Shown piece by piece: positions 12,764 through 25,480 of a stretch of 64,000 nt of DNA; position 1 is the stretch's first letter; every line of letters begins with the position of its first letter. The DNA lies in NCBI GenBank assembly GCA_010909165.1, contig MU008202.1, forward strand, positions 186,001 to 250,000. The letters are read 5' to 3'. The position numbers and the translations under genes are program-made. This DNA comes from Anthoceros angustus. Taxonomy: Eukaryota > Streptophyta > Anthocerotopsida > Anthocerotales > Anthocerotaceae. The notes below the pieces were generated by a model. The model did no database searches. It was not told the DNA's origin and worked only from the letters and a program-made list of their open reading frames with translations.

Positions 12764-14888
12764 ATGGTTCCAAGCGACCGGATTGTCACCCAGCTTCTCG
12801 ATCTGCCGGACGATGCCCTCCGCCTCGTCCTGCTGAAACTGAGCTTGGAGGATATCTGCTCGCTGGCCAGGACCTGCCGGCTGCTGCATGCTCACAGCAA
12901 TGATGACACGGTGTGGCTGCCCCGCTGCAAGGCCTGGGAGAAGGATGTGAATCTAGCAGATTGGCGGCGCTTTGTTTTCTCCACCAAGGCCCTCTACCGG
13001 CTGTTACGCTATTTCAGCAAGATCGTTGGAGTATGGAGTGCGCAGGAGCTTCGACCTCGCGGTGGCATTTTGTTCATTACTTGGGTCTGCCCTGATCTCT
13101 TTCTAAATGCCTTCTGGTGTCTCGACGCCTGTCTAGGCTAGGTTGGGCGGCGGACTAAGAGTCGAAGGTTTTGAACGCAGGGCAAGGGCAGGCTGGTTGC
13201 TTCTCGCGTTCTGCCGAAGGGGTCGAATTCCCGTGAGTGTTTGTCTTTGCACTTCTTGCCCCATCTGGTGCCAAGGTCTTTTTGGCGGCTAGTGTGACTT
13301 TTTGGTCATGTGTATGTGCAGGGGGTTCACTGTTGTTCAAAGAGACCTTGTTCATACGCCTGTTTGAGCTGGTTGGCTTGCCGGATGGCAGCGCAAAGAT
13401 GTTCCTCCTCTCAGCTAGAGCGGGCTGTGAGGTGGTCCGGTTGCCTGGTTGTTTGGTTTGGGGTTCTTCTGATACTAAAGACTCTTTCCATTTTGATATG
13501 TATGGGCTAGGCAGCGCTTCTGCCCAGGCAGACAGGGTAAGTGTGAGTGCCCCAGCTGCTGTTGGAGATGATTCTGGTGTTCTCAGATTCTGTGTTCGAG
13601 TTTGGAGGTGGTAACTGCTTCTTGTTCCCCCAGGAAGCTCTTGCGTCAGTTGGAAATGATGTTCACTCATCGGGAGAAAGGCAAACTTGTAGTGAGGCTG
13701 TTGACCTACGAACCTACTTGAGAGCACCGGCTACGGATGAAACGAGGCTCATTGACTCATTGCAGCAACGTTTTCTGATGCATAATATGGCTCACGGTGC
13801 TGAGCAGCAACTCATACAGATCCCTCAGCAGATGGAAAATGATGTGAGTTTGTTCAAGATCCTTGTCGAACATAGTGAAAACGTTATCAAGCCTTACTAA
13901 GAATCTCTTTGCATCCTCAGGGGCCAGCGAGCAGTGGGGGTAACAGGGCGATTCGTTATATGATGCGTCTAGCAACTCGAGGTATGAAGCCAATTGTGAT
14001 CATCATAAGTGTGGCAGCATGACTTTCTGATGCATGTATTGCGCTCTTGGAGCGAACATATTATTTAGATACTTTGATAAAGTGGCAGAGTGTTGCTTGG
14101 CAAAGATATTCTTTTGCTAGCTTGTTTTGTAGCTAGTAGATGAAAGGAGTGTCCGGTGCCGTCAAGGATCACCTAACTGCTATGCTTGCTTCAATAGGTG
14201 AACTTCAAGGTTCTTGCATCCGGGTCTGGCAGTCTCAATATGCCAGGCTCACCATTGGTGAGCCGAAGCCAGGACAGGAACTCAACGGCCTGTGGAGCGG
14301 AGTATATGGGCCACACGGGCTTGAAGTTGTGCGGGTCTCCTACAAGGATGATGAGATTGTGGCCACTAAGGTTCTTGGTACGTTATTTCATGGAGGAAGT
14401 AGAGTGCATGTCGTTTGGACCTGGTGCGTGACCGCAGCCAGGTCAGGCTAGCCTAGCTGCAATTATGTTCAGGAATTTGATGGCGTTTATGTTGGCCAGG
14501 TGATCCCAACGTACCTTGTGGGGCAGATACGTTCAAGGTGCGGATTGACACCATGACTAACAACGTTCCAGTGAGTATTCAGACACTCGCTGCTGCTCAT
14601 ATGAGTGGAGGAAGACCTCCAGAGCTTGTGAAGATGTAAGTCTACTTGAACCCATAAATGTCCAGATTTGTTGGCTCCATCAATTATCATGGAGTAGCAC
14701 CCACTGTAAGTGGTGCATTGCTTACGTGCAGGTACAGAGGTTTCGGGAGGATAGCTGATCACGACTTCACGAGCCCACAGTGGGTCGGTGGACGACTTTT
14801 GGTTGACAGTTCTGGGAACATTTCCTTCCTATGGGAGGATGCTGATTTTCTGATTCAGTTCCAACGGTTTGAACTTGAACGGATGTAG
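12764..14888 (+). CDS. FBXO31-like F-box protein, seven exons
   Basis: Exons 12764-13061, 13322-13536, 13634-13843, 13921-13981, 14198-14377, 14500-14635 and 14732-14888 join in frame to 418 residues. The N terminus holds an F-box (about residues 8-50, LLDLPDDALRLVLLKLSLED, then the conserved Trp in DDTVWLPRC), which would bind SKP1 in an SCF ubiquitin ligase. The C-terminal half has the FBXO31-type substrate domain: GLWSGVYGPHGLEVVRVSY, then ATKVLGDPNVPCG, then YRGFGRIADHDFTSPQWVGG. The middle (exons 2-4) is poorly conserved, so junctions there are the least certain; the exon 1 end could instead lie near 13084. It converges on the deaminase gene. Confidence 0.82.
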
Positions 14889-15195
14889 GAGTATTCTCTC
14901 GTGAGCTGCTGTGTGTATCTGTAGCAACCTCGTCTGTCACAGAGTCCCTCCTGATGGTAGTTGGTAAGCGGCAAAGTGTTAGCAGCAAGGGCCTCTGTCT
15001 TGGCGAGGTTTGTACATGTTGTAAATTATGCTTGCATCGTATTTAGTGTTGGGGTCTCTTGTTTGATGGTTGATCTCGCATGAAGGGGAGATGTACCCCC
15101 AGCGGATCTTTTTTCTGTCCTATCTTAACTCGCTTTCATTCATTGCCCGGTCGTAGTTAGAGAGATTTGGGTCTCAGGCCCCTCAGCAGAGAGAA
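14889..15195. other. 3' region of the F-box gene
   Basis: About 300 bp of non-coding sequence after the stop codon, up to the tandem repeat. No feature recognised. Confidence 0.5.
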
Positions 15196-15560
15196 ATTTC
15201 TATTAGAGAATGCTGTTATCCACGGTACAGCCTTTATACAACTGCACTTCACCGCTTGAAACACTACCAGTGACAGCTTGCATACGAGACATATTTCTGT
15301 TAGAGAAGGCTGTCATCCGCGGCACAGAATCTGTGTACAACTGCACCTGACCGCTTGAAACACTACCAGTGACAGCTTGCATGCGAGATATATTTCTGTT
15401 AGAAGCTGTATACAACTGCACCTGACCGCATGAAACACCACCAGTGACAGCTAGCATGCGAGATAAATTCCTATTAGAAAATGCTGCCATCCGCGGTACA
15501 AACTCTGTATGCAACTGCACCTGACCGCTTGAAACACCACCAGTGACAGCTTGCATGCAG
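15196..15560. repeat. Four ~97-bp tandem repeats between convergent genes
   Basis: Units share TTAGAGAATGCTGTYATCC, CAACTGCACCTGACCGCTTG and CACTACCAGTGACAGCTTGC. The third unit is shortened by about 20-25 bp. The array is open in one minus frame (15203-15574). It sits in the short gap between the 3' ends of the F-box (+) and deaminase (-) genes, so it probably belongs to 3' untranslated or spacer sequence. Confidence 0.88.
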
Positions 15561-15657
15561 TTCGCAAGATTCAACGTATCGTGGTTACTCTGGCAAGGAA
15601 TAACATCTCTCAGCCAACCATAGCGAATGCAAATGGACTAGGTTGACAAGTTCCCGT

Positions 15658-16528
<871 letters not shown>

Positions 16529-16883
16529 GGAGTCTCCTCGCTTCCGCTGAAAATCCTCGCAGCGGAAGTAGCGGGGACAATGAATTTGTGAGGTTACGAG
16601 GGACAGGCTCCACCTCGGCCCCCCGCGCGCGTGATGTGCTTGAAGTGTGCAGTCATATCCAGCGGAAACCTTCCTGTCTGCAGGACGATACAGTTGCTAC
16701 GGACGCTCAAATGCGGAACAGACCTGAACGCGCTTCTCAATTTTGAATCAGGTGCGAACTGGCAAAGGGGATGGAAACCTGGACAGTTTCAGTTGGCTTC
16801 TTGCATGCAGGAGAAGTACAAGTGCGGCAGGACTCAATGTGAGCCTCTCGATCGCTGGGCTGTATACAACATATGTACAAACT
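16529..16883 (-). promoter_or_regulatory. Gap between CYP37 and the deaminase gene
   Basis: About 355 bp between the stop codon of CYP37 and the start of the deaminase gene on the same strand. It must contain the CYP37 3' end and the deaminase promoter. No TATA box is obvious. Confidence 0.45.
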
Positions 16884-19347
16884 TTAAGTGCTGGAGGGCA
16901 AAACCAGACGGTCTGAACCTGTCACCATCTTCACGTCAGTGATGACATCTCCCGTTTTAAGCTGTGACAGAAGCTCTTTGCCTTTCGTCACGTACCTGCC
17001 CAGCGACAGGAGCTATCAGAGAACTGATCAGACACGATCTTCATGTTGCTTGGGTGATATGGAAAGATAGTTACCCAAAAACAGAGAACTGGCCCTCGTC
17101 AAATGAAAGCCCTCCCAAGCCAGCCTGCAAAGTCCCCAGAAAAGTATAGATCAGCCGAGTCCGAAAAGCTCAGATGCCCCAAAAAGGGGAGGCTTTAAAG
17201 GTAGGGTTTTACTCACACTTCGCTTGTCATACAGGTAGAAGAAGAACTGAGAGGGTGAAGAGAAATCCTCAGATTCAGGGTTATGCGCCATTGCTACAGC
17301 TCCGTAGACTGACAGGGGAAGCACTGGCAGTTCACCATCCTTCACAGCGAACCATATATACTTTTCAGTGTACCACGTTAATTGCAACCAAGAGCTGCAC
17401 AAGGTATACTTGAGTCAGCAGCTTACTTGCACACTTAGAGTCGTCCTGTACAATGGCTGGAATTCACCAGCTGGCAGTATCTCAATCGGTAGGGACCTGC
17501 CCACCGTGTTGTTAGCTTCGTTGTCTGTCAGAACAGCTTGCTCCGTACTCCTGAGCTTAATCCCATTGTATGCACCTTTCTGAACCTGAACCCTCCACAA
17601 GAAGTTCACGTCAAAAAGCCTTGCCAGCAGCATCCTACCTCAGAGACAAGTATCTCAGGGAACAGGAGGTCCTTGCATTACCAGTTCTGCGAAGTTGCCA
17701 GCAGTCAAGGGAGCCGAGTACCCATCTAGGACAACCTGTATCCTCCAAGGTAAGTAAAGTGACAACGAATGAGCTCGCAGAAATAGGAAAACGACTTCTG
17801 AAGCTCAAAGGAGAAAAACAGTGGTTGGCCACAACCTCGACAGTTCCCTCTTTTTGGAGCCCGCCACCAGCAGATACAGTGAAACCCGACCCATCACCTT
17901 TTGACACAGTTAATGCAACAGTAGCCCGGCCTGTCAACCTGCGCACATTCAAATTCTTCACGTAACTGCATTTCAGCTGATCAGCCTGCAGATGATGAGA
18001 GAAAACTACCACACATCTCACCTTGGAAATTCCTGATACTGTGCTGGTAATAAGAAGGGCAAACCTGGTGCCTGCAAAGGAACCCGCCACACAGGTGATC
18101 CTTCATGATTTCGAACTACTGATATTGGTAAACCACTTGAAGCAGAGAGCGCTACCTGAAGAGTTTCTAACTCAGCTATGATCTCCAGTGCATTGGCAAG
18201 CCTGATTGACACTTTGTCAGGGTCCTTGGCATCAATTGCTTGCAGTAAATCTGTGAGACTTGTGTTCTGTAGACAAAGCTCCACTGAGTTAACAGTGGAA
18301 CATGGACTGACATGTAAAGCAGACTCCCCCAGTTCCGTGCTTGATCAGGCTGTTTGTCCAGATCATAACACACTGCCCAGCCAGATCTTCATTCGATCAT
18401 ACAGAAACAGAAACTTCCAATGGTGAGTTGTGTTACCTTTCCGTCAATCAGACTGTTGTAGAGCTCAACACCCCGGGCTTTCTGGTCTGCAGGTACAGCA
18501 GCCAAAATTGCCCCTTTTTCATCTGTTGCCAACTGCCACAAAGTTACAGATGAATGCGTATATGGAAGTCAAGAATGTGCCCCGAGATGCCCAAACAAGG
18601 CGTGTACACCGGCTTACCTTGAGAGCCTTTTTCACATCTGACTCCATAGTCCCATAGGGCTTTCTTTGAGGTATACGGAGCAGGTAAAAAATATCTTCCA
18701 AAGAATCCTGTCAGTCCGCAAGGCCGATCAGTCGTTAAACCCATGGCTGATGCCCATCACCTGTGCACCTTGAATGACTTCACACACTGACCTGTATTTT
18801 CTTCATCGACAAATTCACGGCAGGAATTGCTCTCCGCAGAGCAACCTCTGGCGATCTCGGCACCTTGGTATCGGGGGAGTAGAGTACTGCTTCCGCAGCC
18901 GGTGGCCTCAGGACGTCCATCATCCCGTCAAGCGGAACCGGTGCTGTTGCTTGAAGCAAAGCCACGACCATTGCCACAGCGCGCCCAACAGCCTGCCTGC
19001 TCCACGACTCTGGCTTCTCTACCAAAAACGATGTCGACACCTCCGTTTCCGCAACATCACTCTACCGATGCAACAAAACACGTCAACATGAGCTGAAGCC
19101 AGGGACCACCACCAGCCCCAGCCCCAGCCCCAGCCCCAACCCCAACCCCAGCACCCACACTCCGGTAGGAAGAAACCTGAGAAACAGCTGAGCACCTCCA
19201 CCTCTGAGTCACAGCTCTGCATCCAAGCTTGCATCCAGCATTCCCTGCTGCAAACGCCTCTTCTCTGAAACAAGCTCTCCGCTGGCCCTTCACAAGGGAA
19301 ACGGCAGGGCAGAACGGGGACGACAAGGGCAGCACTGACGACACCAT
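16884..19347 (-). CDS. CYP37: Plastid cyclophilin CYP37, twelve exons
   Basis: Exons (minus): 19347-19177, 19061-18792, 18707-18618, 18532-18437, 18266-18156, 18071-18022, 17938-17836, 17735-17682, 17585-17427, 17339-17217, 17124-17075, 16995-16884; together 462 residues, all in phase. The N terminus (MVSSVLPLSSPFCPAVSL) looks like a plastid transit peptide, followed by AEAVLYSPDTKVPR and LRRAIPA, where luminal processing would fall. A helical domain follows (LLRIPQRKPYGTMES; DPDKVSIRLANALE), then a cyclophilin-like domain (DGYSAPLTAGNFAEL; LPVLPLSVYGAVAMAHN; SQFFFYLYDKRS; EGQFSVFGYV). The order matches Arabidopsis CYP37, a thylakoid-lumen immunophilin. The start is chosen for the transit-like N terminus; a longer open frame continues upstream. 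Confidence 0.95.
19113..19152. repeat. CCCCAG/CCCCAA hexamer run in CYP37 intron 1
   Basis: About six hexamer units AGCCCC then AACCCC, inside the first intron of CYP37. It is a simple microsatellite. Confidence 0.9.
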
Positions 19348-19968
19348 CACGTCGATGAGGATGCACACGATGACACCCACCCAGTCGACCCACTTCACCA
19401 ACCTCCCGCGCAATGCATTTTACTGCACTGCCGCGACGGAAGGTTAGAAGAGACGACTGGCAAGCTGAAACCAAGACGACCAAAGGTCTATCTGTCCCTC
19501 AGATTCTTTCATTGCCCTCCTCTCCAGGCTCTTCCTTGTGATACAAAAAATGTGTCTGTATATACTGAGAGCAGCACAATGTACTGGGAGCCCACAAAAA
19601 TGAGGCTGACCCTCGGCTTACCTTCCACAATCGGGCAGACGGGATCATCCTCCAACGGTCTCGCCGCTGGCTCCAACAGTTTGTTTCGGATAAGCTCCGA
19701 GCTCCCAGCCTCAAGCTAAAGACAGCGCTAACAGCACGCCTGTGCGAAGGAGTTACGAGGATGAATCGTAACAGGGTGCCCTAGGGGCTCTCTCTCTACA
19801 CACTCTTTCTACTCTTCACTGGTCGTCAAGTCTCGTCTCGTCTCGTCTGCTGCGTGTCTATCTATGTACATTCACACTGTCCGTCCGTCCGGAAGGTAGG
19901 CAAGAAAGTCGATGCTACCCGTGCGGTTGGTTTTGTGGGCGATAGAGCGTGACGATCCGATGCGATTC
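19348..19968. other. CYP37 upstream region and kelch gene 3' region
   Basis: About 620 bp containing the CYP37 promoter and leader on one side and the 3' end of the kelch gene on the other (both genes read leftward). A GTCTC-type pentamer run is at about 19828-19850. A minus-strand frame at 19499-19714 has no recognisable domain. Confidence 0.45.
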
Positions 19969-21340
19969 TCACACGGCGACGACGCAGCAATGGCTGCAGA
20001 GATCCTTGGCCTCGTAGCAGGGGCGGCGGACGGGGTCGATGCAGGTCCAGGGCTTGGACCCGGGCGGGCAGTCGAGGTGGAAGACGTCGATGGTGTCGAG
20101 GCAGCCGAGGGGGTCGGAGGGGATGCGGTAGCCGCCGATGAAGTAGAGGTTGGAGGCGATGGCGGCCATGGTGAGGAAGCAGCGGTGCGCGCCCTGGAGC
20201 TCCTCCTGCTGCCGCATTCGGCGGTGGGAGCCCTTCACTTCCTTCCACATGTTCACCTGTTCGTCGTACATCTCGATGCGGCCCTTCCAGAGCTGCAGCA
20301 GGTCGCCGGAGCTGTAGAATTTCCCCTCCAGGCTTACGATCTGGTTGGGCGGGATGTCGAGCTGCCACATCCCCTTATGCAGCTCCCATCGCCGCGTATC
20401 CGGATGAAACACGTCCACGGAGCTCCTGTCGATGGTGAAGACACACTCGGCTTGGCAGCCTTCCGGGGCCGCGAACCCGCCAATCACATGCACCTTCTGG
20501 TCGACGGTGACGCCCACGCACCTGTACCTCCCGTGCTCATGGCGGGCAGCGCCTCCCATCGATCCTCCTCCGGGTAGTACACCTCGGCGCTCGCCACGCC
20601 CTGCTCGACCCCGGCCTGCCATCGCCCCCCGGCCACGTAGATGAGCCCCCCGGCCACTGTGCAGGCAAAATCCACCCGGGGCGTGCCCATGCTCGCGCAC
20701 TGCGTCCACTCCCCCGTGGTGCAGTCCAGCGAGAACACCTCCCTGCGCATCTCCACGTCCATCTCCACGAAGCCGTTCTGGTTGGGGCTCCTGTGCGAGG
20801 GGTCCATCTGCTTCGTGCACAGCCGACCCCCTATCACGTACAATCGCTGGTGCGTGGACACGAAACCGAATCCTGTCACCCAATGGCGTCAGCCATGGCA
20901 ACGCTACTGAGCTAAAAGAAGGTCTCTCTGGAAAACAGCGACGACTCACCTTTGAGGATCTCGCAGGGGCGGAGGCCCGGGATGGTGCCCATTGGGTGCC
21001 AGACGTTATGCTTGGGGTCGTATGCGGTCACCCAGACGTTGTGCATCCAGGCCGGGAGGGGCGGGGCGGCGGGCGGGAGCGGAGCGCCCCACGGGCACCG
21101 GCGGCAGAAGGAGAGGTAAATCCACGTCTCCTGCAGGCCCAGCCGGCGGCGGAGGCGGTAGAGCTCACGCGACGATAGAGCGCGCCTCCAGGCGCGGCTG
21201 ACGCGCCTGAGGGCCGAGTGGGACGATCTGGGGACGTGCGCCAGGCAGCGCAGCGCCAGAGCCGCGTCCTTCAAGCCCGGGATGAGGCTGGGCGCCCCGC
21301 TCGGGTCCGGGCTCTCCATCGACTCTCCTGCTGCGACCAT
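19969..21340 (-). pseudogene. F-box/kelch-repeat gene with one apparent frameshift
   Basis: Exon 1 is 21340-20950, intron 77 bp, exon 2 20872-19969. Exon 1 encodes an F-box-like segment (IPGLKDAALALRCLAHVPRS, LRRVSRAWRRALSSRELYRL). Exon 2 encodes kelch repeats (RLYVIGGRLC, LIYVAGGRW, DRWEALPAMSTG, VHVIGGFAAPEG, LYFIGGYRIPSD). Such proteins act as substrate adaptors of SCF ubiquitin ligases. The frame breaks at about 20530-20532: one base missing from a run of C (G on the coding strand) moves the downstream kelch repeats into another frame. Allowing for one extra base, the gene would code for about 431 residues ending in SHCCVVAV. Either this allele is broken or the base was lost in sequencing. 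Everything else, including the intron, looks functional. Confidence 0.8.
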
Positions 21341-22040
21341 GCCGTCTGCATCGGCTGGGCTGGGCTTGGAGAGCGCGGTGCAAAAGGAGTGGACACGCTT
21401 GCCTCGTGGCTATTCTCAGCTGCCCTGCTTGCTTCGCTTCCATCGCTCCTCCGATGGACGCACCAAGGTGCCGTTTGTCGTTACAGATCCGCCTCACCTT
21501 GTCCGCCCAAACGGACACATCAACCACGGTATCGAAAAAACCGACACATTACATGCACTCCAATTTGACGAACAAATTAGGTACTCCAGTTATAATACAG
21601 CGATGGTCAGTGAAGGGGGGAGTATGGTATCTGAGTACATATTAGGTGCATGGCGCAAACAGAGAAGAATACCTAGGTCTAGGGCAACTGAGACTAGGTA
21701 CAATCCATGGCATCTGGGACTAGAGTCCATGGGAGCTGAGACTCTAGTCCATGGGAGCTGAGACGAGAATCTATGGGAGATGAGACTAGAGTCTATGGCA
21801 GCTGAGACTAGAGTCTATGGCAGTTGAGATAAGAATATATGGTAGCTGAGATTAGGTCAAAGCAGCTGCTACTTTGGGGGACTTCCGCCTTCCACAAGCA
21901 CTTGGCAATGAGCCGATAATCGCCTGAAGCGAGAAGGCATCGCATGCACCTGCTTCAGCCTGCAACGCTCGTTTTCAGCTTGAGGAACAACCTACTAGAC
22001 AAACGTCACCTGCCTTGACCAAGCTCTTGATGGTTTTTTT
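21341..22040. other. Kelch gene upstream region, repeats, CYP97A 3' region
   Basis: About 700 bp with no gene. It contains a tandem repeat (21708-21860), listed separately, and the presumed CYP97A 3' untranslated end after 21860. Confidence 0.5.
21708..21860. repeat. About six ~25-bp tandem repeats
   Basis: Imperfect copies of GGGAGCTGAGACTAGAGTCTAT, gradually decaying rightward to ATATGGTAGCTGAGATTAGG. Confidence 0.85.
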
Positions 22041-25000
22041 CTACCCGATCGTCGAGGCTACCGGAGCGTCTGTCACTGGGAGAGCAGCTGGCTTTGTTCT
22101 GCGAGTGACGGTCATGTGCAAGCCCTCTGAAGTGTGGATGGTGGCTCCTGTCGTCATGCCAACCTGATGCAAGAGGCGAGATAAGAAAACAACGAATCAC
22201 TTACTTGATAACAGTGATCACCAGAGCAGCATCACCAAGAGGAATCCTCGCGACAAAGCAACACCAACGATCTCACTTACTGCAGGAGCTCCAGGGGTTA
22301 GCTCAAACTGAAACCGTCGGGACAGCAGAGCAACGGCGGTGATGTTCTGCAGGTTATTGCCATGCATGGATGAGCGTTGTTTCAGGAGCCAGGACGGCAG
22401 GGTGGAGTACAAAGTAAGGTTCCACACTTCGTACCTCAAACGTTGCAAACACATCACCCACACATTTACGAGGGCCTCCTCCAAAAGGCAAGTACCTGCA
22501 CACGATAAGATCCATTATGAACACAATGGCAACAAATTACCGGAACATTTCTACGAAGGCAACTTCAGATGGTTACCGGAAGTTCTGAGTAACCTCAGTT
22601 GGATCAGGCCCATCCACTGCCCATCTTTCTGGCCGGAACTCGTCAGGCTCATCCCAAAGACGTGGATCGCGGTGCAAATTCCACACAGATATGAAGATAT
22701 CCTCCCCTCTGCACAAACGAAGCACACATACCTGTTGTGACTAGACAGCCAAGGCTTCATATACAAATTAAGGGCCATTCGTGAGACACATACGGTCCGA
22801 TCTCATATTTGCCGAGCTTGTCATTTTCCAGTGATCGTCTGATCAGCACAGGTGGTTGTGGGTATAGCCGCATGGACTGATGGTTGTGCGAAAACGGTTA
22901 GCAAACAAGAAAGCACAAAAGTGATAGCACGTCAGGTTGCACCTACACGAGATTTAGTGGGAAGGTATGTACGTGCATACCTCATTGACCACTCTGGTTG
23001 TGTACTTCAATTTTTTCATATCATCTATAGTTGGTAACCGATCACCTAGCACAACATCAACCTGCAAGGAGTATTCTAATAAGCCAACAACCACCTTTCA
23101 TTTGCGAGTTTATCACCTACCAAAGCTATGAACTCACTCAAGAGCAAACGCAGCAACTGACAAGCATTCATGTGCTTTACCTCTTGCTGCAGCTTCGCAG
23201 TCACGCTTGGGTTCTGTGGAACAGACAATAGAGGCAAAACCCTCAGAAAGAAAATCAAGACTTCCTTTCAAGCCAGCATATGCATGAACAAGTTTGTTAC
23301 CTTTGCAAGGAGGTAGAACGTCCAAGTAAGAACAGCTGCAGATGTCTCATGCCCTGCTATCAGAAGTGTCATCAAGTCATCGCGCAACTGCTTGCTTGTA
23401 ACCTGCTTAACAATTCCGAAGACTTTTCATTTAGCTGACTGCAGGGAGTCACTCCTCATTTCTGAAGGGTAGGTCTGTACTTACATCATCACCAGATGCC
23501 AACAAAAAGTGCAGTATACTTGGATCACGCTCACTGACGTACTCCTCGTGAAAGCTCACGTCCTCCTCATCAACGATTCTCTGTTACCATGTACGTCAGA
23601 TTGAGAAGAGGCCGGGGGTTTAAGAACAAGCATATCTGCAAATGACCTGTGTCCAGAAAAACTGACAGATGACACAGTACACACCTTACACGTGTCAATG
23701 AGAAAGTCCAGTGTTTCATTGATCAGCTTCAGAGAGGCTTGCACCTTCTGTTGGCGTGGTGAAAGAGCAGCGAGAGGAGGGATTTTCCAGTACGGAAACA
23801 AAGCTGTGCTCCGCATCTCTGATTCTCTTAATGCTACGTACACTGCCTATGAAACGAACATGTCTTGAATTAGGGGAGGTCAGTTAAGAACCTGCAACTG
23901 AAATACTGGGATGCCACCTAATGTCATTTACCTCAACAATGCCCGTATCATTTGAAAGAGAGTCAAACTCATAGTTGAACACAGCCTTGCCAATCACATC
24001 CAAAGTGAACCGGGAAAACAATGACTCCATCTCTACATCCCCGCCTTTAGCTGCAGCGACATCAAGCTTCTTGCAGAGATTCTCGGTTGCGGCTGAAAAG
24101 AGGTCAACCATCTTGACCACAAACTGAAGACCCAACTAGACCTTGTCAGTTGTCACAGCTCAAAGGGAGCAAAAGCACGGAGGAGTGACCAATCGGTCGG
24201 GGACACTAACAGTGCGTAGCCCTACTAACCTTCCTATGTAGAGATGGAACGATTGCCCGCCTGCGCACTTTCCACACCTCGCCATCTGCTGGGATAAGAC
24301 CTTGGCCCATGACAAAGTCTAAGATTTCTGCAAGAATACCCTACAAAAGAGAAGCTGACGTTAGTGTCCCAAGTCCACACCATGGCACCAGAACAGGTCA
24401 GCAGCAAGAACACCCCAACATATCCTATCAAGGGTGTTGTATGAGGTCTGCCTATCCTCCCAGACCACAAACGGCAAGTCACCTTGGAGTAAGCCTTGGA
24501 ATTGTCCTTGAGCAGATGCTTCACATTATCTGGATCTGAGACAATAACGAATGACTGGAAATTTGACCAAAGAAATCAGTGAAGGAGCACCAGAAAAAGC
24601 AAGAGTTCTTCTATCCCAAGTGAAACATGTTCGAGGTACAATGCGAATGGAGGTACCCTCGACAGTGAGAGAGCTCAGATGATACCTTGAAAGGTCCAAA
24701 CGCCAGCCTGAACGGTGAGCCATAGGTCTTGAAAAGATTATACAGTGGAACAAAAAAAGGTTGGCCCACAATGCTGCTAACTTGGCCAGCTGCCTCAGGC
24801 ATTTTCTTCGATGCCTCTCTTCTCCAGTCCCTCTCCAACTCCGCCAAATATCTAGCCAGTGCACGTCCGGGAGGTCCAGCATTCACCACCACGGACCGCA
24901 GATCTTGCAGGAAAACATACCTGCCATCAAATACTGGTGAGTACTAAAGCTTCCAGTCCTTCCTTTGGCAGTTCCAAACCGGCGAATGGCTCACCTGTCT

Positions 25001-25480
25001 GCCCCAGTCTTGGTGAACTCCCCAGACAGAATCCGATTATTGATCTCAGCCTGTTTCAGTTCCAACAACTCTCGTTCCAGACTCTCACCTGTTTCATCCT
25101 CCTCCGTACTGCCGCGCTTCCTGCCATTCCCATTCCCAATGGCCGAGACGATCCAAAGTGATTTGGATTTGTCTGCAATAGAGACAGGAAGGTGGTGCAG
25201 TCAGATCACATCCGTGCTACTCTGCCTGTCAACCTCATCCAAGCTCCAGCAGCAGGAAACAGAGAAGCGAGCTGGGCCCTGACGTACTTCTGGATAGCGG
25301 GATTTGGGAAATCCTCAAGTCAAGATCCACTGCCCCAATTTTGGGCTGCTGCCCGAATCCCACCTGGTGCCTCCCAGAGAGCAGAGCAGCTGCTCTGCCA
25401 CCGCCAGAGTCGGTCAGGGACTGGCAGCCGGTGACCGCAGCTGCAGAGGAGCGGCAGGCGGCGCTGCTTGCTGCAGCCAT
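22041..25480 (-). CDS. CYP97A: Cytochrome P450 CYP97A, carotenoid ring hydroxylase, 16 exons
   Basis: Exons (minus): 25480-25288, 25172-24995, 24920-24686, 24554-24483, 24340-24230, 24123-23932, 23846-23685, 23580-23485, 23402-23301, 23213-23181, 23061-22981, 22876-22794, 22708-22577, 22495-22435, 22346-22281, 22163-22041; 639 residues, every junction in phase. The enzyme hydroxylates the beta ring of alpha-carotene on the way to lutein in plastids. Visible are a Ser/Ala-rich plastid transit peptide, the I-helix oxygen-binding [12 protein letters not shown], the ExxR motif (NESMRLYP across exons 11/12), the PERW region and the heme loop [13 protein letters not shown] with its Cys ligand. [10 protein letters not shown]-type and [13 protein letters not shown] segments, and overall colinearity, place it in CYP97A (LUT5) rather than CYP97B or C. 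No lesion is visible. Confidence 0.95.
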
